Part shown: in pieces, positions 11,256-24,200 of the stretch
Position numbering within the stretch: the stretch's first letter is position 1
Layout: each line of letters begins with the position of its first letter
DNA from: Tubiluchus corallicola
Taxonomy: Eukaryota > Priapulida > Priapulimorpha > Priapulimorphida > Tubiluchidae
Length of the DNA: 64,000 nucleotides
Reading direction: 5' to 3'
NCBI GenBank assembly: GCA_030141605.1
Contig: JAQGDQ010000013.1
Coordinates: 758,447 to 822,446, forward strand
Notes under the pieces: generated by a model
The model's input: the letters and a program-made list of their open reading frames with translations, nothing else
What the model was told of the DNA's origin: nothing
Databases searched by the model: none
Position numbers and translations under genes: made by a program

Positions 11256-12265
11256 TCAGGCATAACTATGACTAGTTCTATGACGTAGATTGCACTTGTT
11301 AGCATGATATGTAGGATACATAACTCTTGTGGTTATTAATGCCGAACCTAAGCAGACTCTAACAGGTGCCGTACTGCTACCCGGTAGTGTGAGCAGCAAT
11401 GTACCAACTGCTGCAATACCGTCGTCTGTAGGTTCAAGAGCAACGGGTTGAACACTGAAAGTTTTTCTTTTTTCTTCCGCTTGTATCACGTCTTGCCCGA
11501 CTAATGTCACGGCGTTTGACCTCGGAGGGAATGGAACGACGTAGTCATCTGGTTCGTCGTTACACAGGTTAGAGATAAGCACCTTGCCGAATGGACGACT
11601 GGCCATGTGCTCCATTTGCATTGCTCTGATTTGCCGGTCTCGACGTACATCGGACGCTTGCTTCACTTTCCACAATACGACGCACAAAGCGAGAAAGAGA
11701 AAGAATGCGGAGAAAAACACGGAGAAGAACACGAATAAGTCTATGTGTGGCTGATCCTGCTGGAAAAAGAGGCTTCCATAATTTCCATTTTCTTCCCTTC
11801 CGTACACGACAATAAAGAACTTTGTGGTGTCTAATTTGTGCGTCAAGTACGGCAATGTCACAACCAGCCTGTACTTCACATTTTTGACTAAGAGCACAAA
11901 TTTAGCATATTCAACATTTACAAACGTGTGGTAGGATTTGGCCGAGACGTCTTTCAACCAGAATGTATTGCCAAGTTTAGTAGAATATCGTACGTCGCGT
12001 TTTTCACGCTCATCGGAATACGAACCTTCATTTTCACGCTTGTCCTCGTAATATTTTACCATGTAATCGCTGCTGTAAACGATTTTGTGACCACCGTTCT
12101 CGTTAAATACCTTAAATAAATGTTCCGACGGGGCAATGTATACGTCGACCGTACCGTTTGAAACGTCGATGGTCAGACGTATGTCCACATTTTTATAATT
12201 TGGTTGTACAGCAAAGAAAACAGCTCTGTTTGTTGGTAACGGATGTCGCCTTGCAATGCATTCAC
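11256..12265 (-). CDS. MEGF8: MEGF8 exon 40: juxtamembrane domain, TM and cytoplasmic tail
   Basis: Encodes residues 2503-2838 and the TGA stop (11256-11258). The ectodomain part contains [20 protein letters not shown] and [18 protein letters not shown], then [14 protein letters not shown] leads straight into the helix ([20 protein letters not shown], 11667-11738) and the stop-transfer WKVKQ. The tail begins with basic residues and [11 protein letters not shown], and keeps a second conserved block [20 protein letters not shown] plus CLGSALIT. The Pro/Gly-rich insertions of the human tail are absent, so the tail is shorter. Acceptor: ATTTCAG|GTGAATGC. Confidence 0.97.
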
Positions 12266-15200
12266 CTGAAATTAGCATCAGATAAGGTATATAACAAAGA
12301 AAATCTCAATCATGTATGACTCCAAGTATCTTACCGAAACTGAACTTACAAACAGAAATGCAGTGATACAAAATTATTCATGAAAAATTATAATACAAAA
12401 AGGACGAGAAGGTTTTCTAGTATAGAACCTCAAGTTTTATGGAGTGACTTACCTTAGAAAATGTGTTATAATGTTTTTGGATTTAAGTATCCTTAATGGT
12501 TAATGTTTAAAGATCATAATGCTTCATTAAAAATAAACAAATTTTATTTTGTAGATATTTTGTTGCCAATATTTCATTATAAAATTAAATGTAATTTTGT
12601 TAAAGTAAATTCAAACGTGGTTTAACATTTTGGTTGATTGGGCCTGGAGACCCTAAAGGTTCACAGCAGTCAACCCTGAAGATACGCCACATTGCCTGTA
12701 AAAGTAGGTCACAAACTGTAATGTAAACAAAATTTTTGCTGTATTTGAACTAATTTAACCAAGATTTTTCGGGGTTTTTGACATTTAGGAAAAAAGAAAA
12801 AGTAAATTGGATAAATACTACAAAAACCTCAGAAAAATGCTTCCGAAAATTATCAGAAATTTCGACTTTGAAATTTAATAAATTTTGCCAAAACCGAAAG
12901 TGCAATTATCGGCAAAACCGAAACGGAAATAACATCCGTTTTGGCTTATTTGCAAATGCTTAGTACAGATGTCACAAGTTTTAAAAATGGTTAGTTAAGT
13001 ATAATTACGTATTTTCCTGATTAAATAAATGAAAAGAGACTGATAACTGTATAAAAACAAGTATCAGTGGACTGTGGTCTTGTAAATTACTGGGCCAACT
13101 CAAATAGTACACACCAACAATCAAACAGGTTTACCTTGTGTGTGCGGATCAAAGCAGTACAGACCCCTATCGTGCTGCATTTGCCTGTAACACTGCTTCC
13201 CATTTGTAGGACTTCCCAAATAAAATTCTTTACAGTTAGCACACTGCAAGAAAGAAAACTGTTTGTAAACTATTCGTTTTTTCATTGACAATTTTCACGG
13301 ATACTATAGTTTCATTTGCAAAAACATTACATATTGCAATATGATGCTCAAAGCCAATGATTATTATAAAAGTGATATCTAATGTTTACTATAATCAAGC
13401 AAGTGCGACTGTAAGCAGTTTGATGCCCCAGGCAAAAGTATTTTTAGCGTCCCCCCTCAACAGTCAATCCCTTCCCCCACGGTCCCCAACACACCTCCAA
13501 AATAAAATTTTTCTTGTATGATATGATAATAAACCAGCGGTTCCTGTGTGTTAGGCTTATAGTTTACTAATTAGTGTAGTCAATTACCTGCCTACAGCTT
13601 GTGTTGCGTTAATTGAAATGGAAACTGAATTTATGATGCCACTGTACATCCTGGGTTTTCAGGTGAAATCAAATTTCTGCAATTTCGTTTAGTCTTGTCT
13701 AGATTTTAACTCATGAGAAAATTTTGGAAACTCCCCTTTTTCACTTACATATCCATTCCACTAGCTTCATCACCTTCACAACCGTAACTCTGGTGTGTTT
13801 TAAAATGCTTGATTAGCGAATGTTTTCGCTATTCATCGTCGCCACTGGTCAGCCTTTTTGCTTTTTGTTGCGTGTATGCCGAAGAGTTTTGTTCTTATAG
13901 GCTTATTTGCGATATAAACGATATGCTAAGAATTTTTAACAGTAAACTCATTTTGTTGTTGTTAGCATCCTTCTGTCTCGCAAGACAATGGAGTGTGCGG
14001 CAAGAGAGTCAGTTATTGATCACATTGATGGAGCTGCAGCGTCGACTGTGGCTGAGCAGTCCGATCCTTGAACCACTGGAGTGGCCTCTCCAGGGTGTTT
14101 GGAGGTCCTGAGTTGCCCAAACAACAGGAGTCTGCTCTGTTCCTCCCTGGTGCAGTCCAAAGGAAAGCGGAGCGATAGTGCACTGCACTGGTCCGCCTTC
14201 AGGGCTCTACTCCTGATTTGGAAGGTTTACTGGCCATTGGGTCACTTGACTGCCTCTGCCCTCTAGCCGTTGGCTGTTTGTGCAGCTCCTCCGCCTAGTG
14301 TTGAAATACAGTGTTGGCATCCCGCAAGCCAACAGCACCTGGTATTCCTAGGCGGTCACCCATCCAAGTACTAACCAGGCTCTGTGTTGCTTAACTTTGG
14401 TGATCAGACGAGAACCAGTGTTTTCAACGTGATATGACAGTAAACACATTACTATAAGCAATTACTTAACTCTACTGCTCTGTACATACAATAGAAACAG
14501 CAGGCATTTCTCTTAATTACTGTTGTGCACTTAATGAATTACACATAAGCTACACCAAAATGTTACTTAGGCTAAAACTCAAAATTAAAGAATAATTTCC
14601 GGAATTTGGCAACCTAGGTAACAGCCTAGTTTGTCTTAATGGTCGAGCCGGCCCTGTAACATTATAGGCTTGCAAAGTCTACGTATCCTAAAATATGTAC
14701 AACAGGGAAATGCAAAAATCAAGCAGCCTCTTCTTATTATACATCTTCAAAAAAAAACTACACAGCACTGGAATAATTCAAACATATTTCAACATTCATG
14801 AAATCAGCGCACGTAACTGAGGCTTTGACAAATGTAGCATTTCAACAAAATCTATATACATAAACAAAGTTTACCTGATATTTATGGCAGTCACTGTGTT
14901 CTCTTTTACAATTTTTAGTCTCCGTGTTGTTATGGCAGTTGCAGTTGCTTCCGGACTCTGGATCACATGTATCACCGTGTCCATTACACTGACATCTATA
15001 GGACAAATATCTTACTAAAGGCTGTTGGGCAATCTTTGAAAAATATTTTTATAAAAAATAAGACAGCATTTGCACTTTTACAGGGATTGTTAGAAATTAT
15101 CATAGATTAAATGAATTAGGCAAAATTTATTTGTCTCAGGTTCAAATGTTTTTCGTTAAGTTAGGCTGGGAGGATATAACAATTTTGATTTCCAAACATA

Positions 15201-18200
15201 AACTTCAAGGTGTCAAAATTGACTCTTAAAGTGAAAACTATTTTCACAGAGCAAAACACTTGTAATTGAAAAGGAGAAGTTCTTACGGTTTGCACGGCTC
15301 TGATTTGTCCTTTATTCCATAAGGTCGGAAGTAACCTGGTTTACATTTTTCACACTTATCTCCTGTGGTGTTGTTTTCACATTTCAGGCATATAGCGTCG
15401 TCCTTTGGACCTTGCTTTACAAAGTGTTCAATCTAAGAATGAAGACAACAGAAATATTAATAGCACTGTGGCGGTTCGGAGTAGTGGAGGTGCAGCTTCA
15501 GAAAATTTTTAGCCATTGTTTTAATAATGTATAAAATGAAACAAACATATGTAATTTTATTGTTGTAATTTGTAATTGTAATTTTAAACAAACAAACAAA
15601 CATATGGAAAATCATACATAAACTTGAAAAAATCCTAAACAAAAAATATTATTTGCTTAGGAATAGCCTAAATTGCTGCAGTTCAAGAGCTGGTACACAG
15701 TTTTTAAGCATGTAACAACTGACAATACACACTGTGTGAGCTCTTTCTACCTAAAGTGCAGCGTCTTATCTCAGACATGCGCGCATAACTGCCTGCACAC
15801 AACAGCCAAACATCACATTGCTTGAGCTGTGAGTGCACTTTGCTGGGCTGTGAAGTAAACAGTACTACACTCACGTGTCACCTGCTCGGAGCCGTACAAG
15901 TATAACGAAAGTACTAAAGAGAAAAGACTCATTATATTGAATATTATCGATAATATCGAGTGAAAATAGGATGTGCTGCAGTTGCACAATGGCTATACAT
16001 GAGCCGCCACTGAACAGCATTCAAGACGCGATGCTCAAGGATATTTCACAAGGGGAGCAAATGCTTTCTCATCATATTTTTCAAATTTTGCGTCTTTTCA
16101 ACAATTGAGTCATTATTTTGTTTTGTCAACCTGCCTCGTGTGTTTTTGAAATGAGCATGCATTTACACAACTCATTTGTCAAGGTTAAGTGATCGAACCA
16201 AGGATCAAATTACACTAAATCCAATTATTATAATAATACAAATTCTTGTCATATGATTGTCTAATGGTAAGCCTTTTAATATGATTATCTAGTGGGCCTT
16301 TTAAGTACAAAACAGTAATTATCTACTTCCTTTAAAAATGCATCTTCCCCGTGTTTTGATTTTAAACACAAAATTAAGCTGTATAATCGATGCATTACGC
16401 ATTGTTTTCTATGTGTCATGGCGCCTTTTTATGTCCTTACACCCCATAGTTTTAGAACCTGGATACGCCCCTGGGCAATAGAAAAAACTTTCATTGATAA
16501 TTGTATACCACTTTGTATAAACAAAATGTTAATGATAAAAGAGTTTAGAGTTTAATGCCAACTGTCCAATGAATTTAACTACGTCGTACAAAATGTATAT
16601 TTGTACACACAGTTAAGGCCCAGAATGAAAAGTTACCAAAAAATCAAATGATTTTTAATTACATAAATTTACATATAACTTCATCGGCTACATAACTATC
16701 TCTATATCTGCTATTAAAGCGATACCAACTTTTGTTCTCAATAAATGCTGCCACATTTTTGCAAGATATACTGCACTAAAGTGGTAATAGCAACTGTGTC
16801 GCCATCTACTAAAAGCTAGTGTAAAAACATATAAGAATTGTTACCTCGACAAGATTCAAAACACCACTTCGTGAATATATCTTCAAGGAACTATTGTGAA
16901 CGACGTCTGCACTGAGACACTTGGAAGCATGTCTGTTACAATAAATATTGCACGGCACGCAAGTGCCATTGTTTCTTGCATCACCAACGTAGTACCTTAA
17001 GCATTGTTCACATCTGTCACCCTGGTAGGAAAAACATATTAGATGCTGCTTTTAAATACATTTTGCTTCCCTTTTTTAAATGACAAAAATACTAGTTTTA
17101 ATGCAGTTTATACATGTGTGTGAGCACGAGCTAAAGTCAAAGTTTGTTTAACCAAAAAATTGAGAAAAATCACCTTTAAAGCAAAACTGAATACAATCTT
17201 AAACCGTAGAGCAAAACAATCTACTCTTTAAAATATTGAAAGGAAACACCAGTTTTTCAAAAAAGACTTATGTGAAAGAATTATTACTATGCAAACACAA
17301 TTTCACATTCGCGCCTAGCATTTTGAGATCGCATTGCACAAAAACAGGTGCTGTACCTCTGAATTCAGAAGTGTTAGTTTGTGACAAACTATACATGTTC
17401 GACACCTCATGCGTGAGCATAGCAGTAAATTTGTAATTTTAATTTTTATCTTAAAACTTGCCAAGTTTTAGTACGACACACTGAACATCTTATAGTAGTA
17501 CTGTACTTCAATTTTCGCTTTCGCGAACACGTGCAACATGCTCGCAGAACGCTTTTGAAAATTGTGTAAGTTTGTGATGTCATCAACAGTTGGGCTCGCC
17601 CGCAGTTAATTAAGATTTTAATGTGTAATTTAATTATGAACAATAGTTTTGCAGTATTAATTGCATTAAAATGTATACTTTTTACCATACTTGAAAATGG
17701 AGTAGTATATGAAATATCATCAGTCCTCCCTTAACAACATTCGCTACTATGCCTTCAACTTTATGACCATAGAAGTACAGAAATGTCATACTTTAATTCT
17801 TAGAAAAAGCTGCAAATAATTATGACCTCAGAGTTACACAAAGCTTAGAAATGCCGGTCATTAACATCGCCGACTGTCTTTTATCGTTAATTAATACACT
17901 TGACTAATTGTTACATGAACACTAATTGGTACACTTTGTCTTTTCCATATTGTACTTATGGGACTTTTTGTATTAGTTTTACTGTGTGTCCATAGACTGC
18001 AAATTAAATATGTTTAAACTATTAACATCATCAACATAATAATTAAGATCAGTGACGTAGCAACTGCTTGTGGCATCTAGAGGCAAAAAACTAAGAGGCC
18101 CTACCCCTTTAATGTTTCGTGGATGAAGCCACAAATTGTGCGAGTTTTTTCTGTTCTTGAGCCAGAGTTTCCGTTTTCGACATGGTGGGATAAACGATTT

Positions 18201-21200
18201 TTCTAAGAATTACCCTCAGTTTGATTCGTGGTACTACAGCAGAATAACTATTTTCTATGCATTAGTTGCGCATAACACGATAGTCCTTAAACATTCAGCT
18301 GCAGCATAAAAACATTGCAAGATTATGAAAGATACAGAACATTACAGGTTTTCACAATAATACAAAGAGAAATGCCAGTGTTTCTCCTAAAACTAAAGAT
18401 CTGCCAGCCACAGGACTCCCTACACACACTGTTAAGTATCAAAATTAGCCTTTTTCTAGGCTGTATACAGTAATTAAGTCAGTTAAATGATTTCTGACTA
18501 GGCAATTTTGTTGCAGTTTGAAAACTTTTGTTAATTGTTTTGCTAATGCCTGATTAGTAATTAACACTAATTAACACTGCCCAGAGGCAATTGCCTCCTG
18601 TCGCCCCACCTTGCTACGCCCGCGGATAACATACCTGCGTATTATTATGACACTGAAGGCAGTCATCCAAAGCGTTAACACCTGCACAGTTGGAATGTCC
18701 ATTGCAATTGCATTCTGCACTGCAGTTCTCTCCAACAAAACCAAAATGACAATCGCACAAGTTCGGACTCGTACAGTCGCCGTGTACGCAGCCTTGTTTA
18801 CATACCGGTTTACACGTACCCAACCTACAGAAATACGAAAATTGTTGAGACGAACTGAGAATTTCTACTAAAATTGCTGTTCCTTTTGCACCTAAAAATT
18901 ATGGACATACATATTACTGATGTGACAACACATAGTTTAACCCTTTCACTAATTAGTTGTTTTTTAACTGGGCCGCAAAGCATTTTTCACATCTGACAAT
19001 AACTTCTTGTGGTGTGTTACTAAAACAGAATCTTGTAAATAAATAAATATTCGTCTGTTATTAAACACTAACATTGAATATTGTTTTCTTTTGAACACAT
19101 GTACACACATACGTGCACACATGCATGCACTCGCACACCCACGGACATGAAAATCTTTGCAAATAAGCATATACTTATGTTTAGAAACTAATTTTCACAG
19201 TCATAATACTAATCCTTATTATGCAATCATTCATAAGAAATAAAGAACAAGTCGCTAATTATATGTTTCACTAACCATCAACAAGTGATTCTGTGCAAAA
19301 ACGTACCTTACAGTACAGTACAGTATTGTAGAATGCACCTGGATTTAGATGCTGATTGGCTAGCTAGAGAAGAAACCCCAATCCCACGGCTGTTAAACTG
19401 TTCTACATTTTTGCATGGCCATAACAGCAAAACAAACAGACCCGAGTGACTGCACTTAGTACTGAGCTTGGATGGCAGTCAATCGCGTTTCGTTCCTTGC
19501 ATGAAAAACATAGGCGGCAGTGTGCCACCTTCCGTAGTGAAAGGGTTAATGTGGTGCAAGTTCACGTTATAGCCCTACCATTTGTAAAATTACCCTTGCA
19601 AGATAGTGCACAGCCGTGTGCAGCCAATGGCAGAAAAATAAAATGTATTTTGCAGTCAATACAACTACCAAGTTATAATATCACTGAAACTTTTACTACA
19701 GAACTATGAGCAATATTGTGCTATCATTAAAAATGTTGCTATTTTTGTTGTTAAAATAGTGTTGCAAAGCATTCCTGGTTGAACTTTTGTTAGTTCACAC
19801 ATGATTTTTCTACTGGACAGGTAATATTATGACACTATGGATATGTTGTGCTACCTTTCACTTAATGTTTTTTCATAAAGTTTTAGTTGTTTTAAACTCG
19901 TCAAGTGTTGTAGTGTAATTGTCTAATGTCGCATAAACAGCTCAAACATACCCGCCGTCGAACCGGTATCCATCTTTACACTTGCATTTGAAACCATCTT
20001 TCAAGTCCACACAATCTTCTCTTTCAAGGTTGCAAGTGTGATGACCGTTCCTGCACTCATCTTCAGCCGGACAAGAGAAGTACGTCCAGTTCTGAGGGGA
20101 AGTGAACGTGTCCGTCCAGGGCACTCCATAATCTGCGCAGTTAAACATTACAGTAGCAACTTGTTACTTTCTACAAAATGATTACGTACAAAAGATTTCT
20201 ACGAAAATTATTTTATAAATTCTTGCAAACTATTGCATCCTTGGATACTCGGCCGTCGTATTATGGATTATTACTGTAGTTGATCAAAAGCCGGAAATTT
20301 CTTGAAATACTCAGCAACAAGTGTTTCCAAAGCTCAATGATTTCAGCCAGTATCCAATTTTACATAGTATTTTGTTATTCATCTATTTTAGTACTTTAGT
20401 CAGTTTTTAGTCTTGCTTAATTTTAAGGTATTATTTTCTATTTTATATTTTAATTAACACTAACATGCCAATGTTAATTGTGTGTACAATTTAATGTGTT
20501 CCATGTAAGAAATAAAATTCTATTCTGTTCTATTTTATTACCTTTGTACAGAGGTATCCTAGCACTGCACAGACTTAATGAACATCCATGTAACACAAGA
20601 CGGTGCTATACTAGGCCGGCCATAAAAAAATTTGTTTCTGTTTTATCTCATGAACTCAAAAGATGCCAGTAGGAAGGGAGGAAGAAATTTTTTTTAAAGC
20701 TTTGTGAATGTTTAAAGCTGAATTGTGGAATACTTAAAAACAGTTGAAATATGTTTATTTAGTTTGTTTATTTCCTACTATTTAGCAGTAATGTTTTAAG
20801 TTTTTTCAATGCACATTTTTCCACACTTTGTATTTTAGTTTTGCATTACTAAATTATCGTATAATTATCGACTATTGTATAGCCTCTTTTTTGTATCATG
20901 AACTTGTATGTTCTGATAATTACGGTATAAGCGACAACACTACTCGGCCATTAATACAGCGATAATCGCAGAAAATTTGATACTTTTTAGCCTCTAGTAC
21001 AATGAGCATCATATAAAACGGCAGCTCTGGCTGAGAGTTAACCATAGAAAGACATGGATGCACCCTGCATTCCCCAAAAGAACGATGTTATAAAAATTTT
21101 TGCGTTTTACGTTTTAAATTAAAAAATACGCTTTCATGTGACAGCGTCAAGTAAGCATGAGAACGTAAAAAAATGATAAAATCCCCAGCCGGGTGGGCAA

Positions 21201-24200
21201 CTAAAAATATTACCCTGATGATTCGATGGAAACAGAAGTATTTTTATTTTCTGCTTTAGTCATAGTTTTTGTGGTAAAATAGTAAACTCTTGATTACTGC
21301 TGACTTTTTGTTTGATGTCGAACTAATAGTAACACGATAAATTGTTTTTCTTCTGTTGTTAATAACAAAAGTCAAATTTGCTTGTTCACTCACCATGAAG
21401 GTTATGAATATTGACTGTAATGTTTCCAGTGCAGAAAGCTTTCTGTACAGGCCCATCTATACCACCATCTAAACAGTTTCCATAGCCGTTTAACTGAATA
21501 GCAGCGCACCAACCACAACTACAAAAGTAACAATCAAACACCTGAAAACTAGTGCGTCATGTGACTTATCTCCATCATTAGATTATGTTTTCTTCGTTGT
21601 TAGTTTGTTCTTTAGTTAGTTAGTTAACAAAATTACACAAAAACTACTTCACCAAGTTCTACAAATCTTTCTTAAGGGATGGGACAGTGGCGGCTCATCT
21701 ATAGGTACTATGGAACTGCAGCACCTAATATTTTCACCCAATATTATCGATTATCGATAATATTCAATATAATCAGTTTTTTCTTTAGTTCTTTTTTCAT
21801 ACTTGTATGGAACCAGAGTATGTGAGTGTAGTATTGTTTGCTTCATAGCCCAGCACAGTGTGCTCCAGCAAAGGTGGTGCACACATGTCGAACCCAAGTA
21901 GAAAAAGTACTGTCGCTCACACAGTTTGTTGTCATTTATCATATGCTTACTGTGAGTGAATGGATCAACCTTGAAATGAGACAATTTAGCCTATTAGTGG
22001 GGGGGGGGGGCACAGTAAAGCATGATAGATTTGCCACTGCTGCCAGGATACTTTAATGCATTAAACAGTTCTACACCATTACTTGGGCTTTTTGTTTTTT
22101 GCACCCCCTAAGTACCATGTAGTATTTAAAACAACTCAGCACATTGCAAATGTAAATCCAGCACTCCAAACCAAATTCATGTAGTTGTGGTGGAAATGGT
22201 ACCTAAATCACTATCAAGGCAAATCTTTTAAGATGAGCCGAGATGTGACGCAGGTGAATGTATCCTTTCTCAATGCAATAATGAAACAACCAACAGTTGG
22301 TATTGAAAACAGCGGTCACCTATTCAGATACTGACCAGGCTCAGCACTGCATACCTTCGGATTCTAAACACACATTATGCCTACTCGGCCGTTCACTGTC
22401 GCAAAAATAACAAATGATTATTACCAGTGATGAATGATAATACTGCCAATAAGAAACCTTGAAATATAAATGAAAAAATCTTCCTACCCGGGTTGACGAA
22501 GGCAGGTGGAACATTGATTATGCAACGAACACGCGGTGGGACACTGCTCACTCAATAGCAATGATGTGTCACGTTTTATCACAGCACCACATTCTCCAAA
22601 TACACAGCGGAGAGCAACATAGCCGGGAGACATGCACTGAAACATACGAATAGTAATTAATAAACAAACACAAAATACTAATTTTTGTTGTTATAATTAA
22701 TATCACTAATGAATCACAGACTATACAGCATAGAAGAAACAAAAAAGAAGTAGTATGGGCTCTAGAACATAAATATTTTGATTTTTTTTTGACAGGAATG
22801 AGTTGTACGCCATACTAACATATCTTACTCTCACTTAATTGTATATATTCACATTACTTGCTAATATTGTTAATTAATGTTATTTTGCTTGTTGATCTGT
22901 TTGTTTATTTGATGTGATTGTAATACGGGTACAAATAAAATTACATAGTGTGAAATTACTAATGCAGCATTCAGATCACGAGATATATGCAACAGAGAAG
23001 CACAATATATCAAACACTTTGAATAAACAGTTTGTGGTGCGTTAAATATTAAGCAGATGGACAAAAGATTGAAGCTGTTTAAGGAACATTACCAGTAGAG
23101 AGAGAGAGAGAGAGATTAAAACAAAATGACTTATTTTATAAAGTATAAACAAAAAGTAGTAGTCATAATTACATTAAGGTAAATATAACTGGTAATCTTT
23201 AGATTAAGTTAAACATTATAACTACTAAAACTTACGGGGTCATGCGATGGAAAACTGAAATATTATCAGCAGAAAATTCTTCATTTAAACAAACAGATTC
23301 AACACAAACTATTTTTAATTAAAACTGCCCAATTTCTTTACAATGTAAGTTATAAATGTGTTCTTTAATACACATTCTTGACATTTTGTCTTACCTGTTC
23401 AAAAAAATAGAAATTAGCAGAAGATTATTATACGAGTTTCATTCTTGCATTTGTTTCATTGTAGTACATCGTGTACTCGAAGACTGACTATGTTATAAAT
23501 TATAAACAGCTAAAAGCACAAGTATTTCATGATTTTTTAAGGTTTATCTTTCCAGATGAAAGTAGCGCACAGCAGCTTTATCTTGTTACTGCAGTGCTAC
23601 AGTAGAATTTTTTGTTATCATTTCAATGCTTGAGATTAAAGGAAAATTGGACGATCGATTAGACTCAATCTCATTTTAATTTACTGTCCAAAGTATAAAT
23701 GGCATATACTTTTTGCCTATAAAAGTTAGCAACTGTTCCTAGTATTTGAATAACTATTTTGGAAAGTTAATTATCGATGACCAAACATAGCTATCACTTA
23801 CGTCACAAACTAATCACAGTTTGTGCAATGGTAGGCGTTTTCCCTTGAGCATCGAGCACATTTGCATAAGTGTTACACTACTGTTTAAATGCATGACGTC
23901 ACGAAAAATGGGCTTTACATCATATGACATCAGAAACTAACACTGCAGTTCATGATCACGTTATCACGCTATCACCTTCTTTGTCGGCCACGCGAATGTG
24001 ACAAAAAGGCGCCGCTGCCAATCTTAGTAGATTCACTGAGCCGCGTGTAGCTTTGAAAGTTTAGCGAAATTTGAGTATCCGAGGTAATTATTATTTAATC
24101 TAAGTTTTGATTTAAAAAAAACCTGTTGTAGTTTTCAATATTTTAGAGCATTCTTTATTCTGAACTAATATCCACACAATTGTCTGGTTTTCCTTTAAGA

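Noticed and set aside
12259-12278. Start of an independent TM protein at the ATG at 12,278
   Set aside because: That ATG lies upstream of the exon 40 acceptor; the frame joins exon 39 in phase 1 and continues the MEGF8 family sequence.
13809-14266. Two overlapping + strand open frames of 60-100 codons
   Set aside because: They lie in the GC-rich TE/5S-associated block, show no recognisable protein and read through intron DNA antisense to MEGF8.
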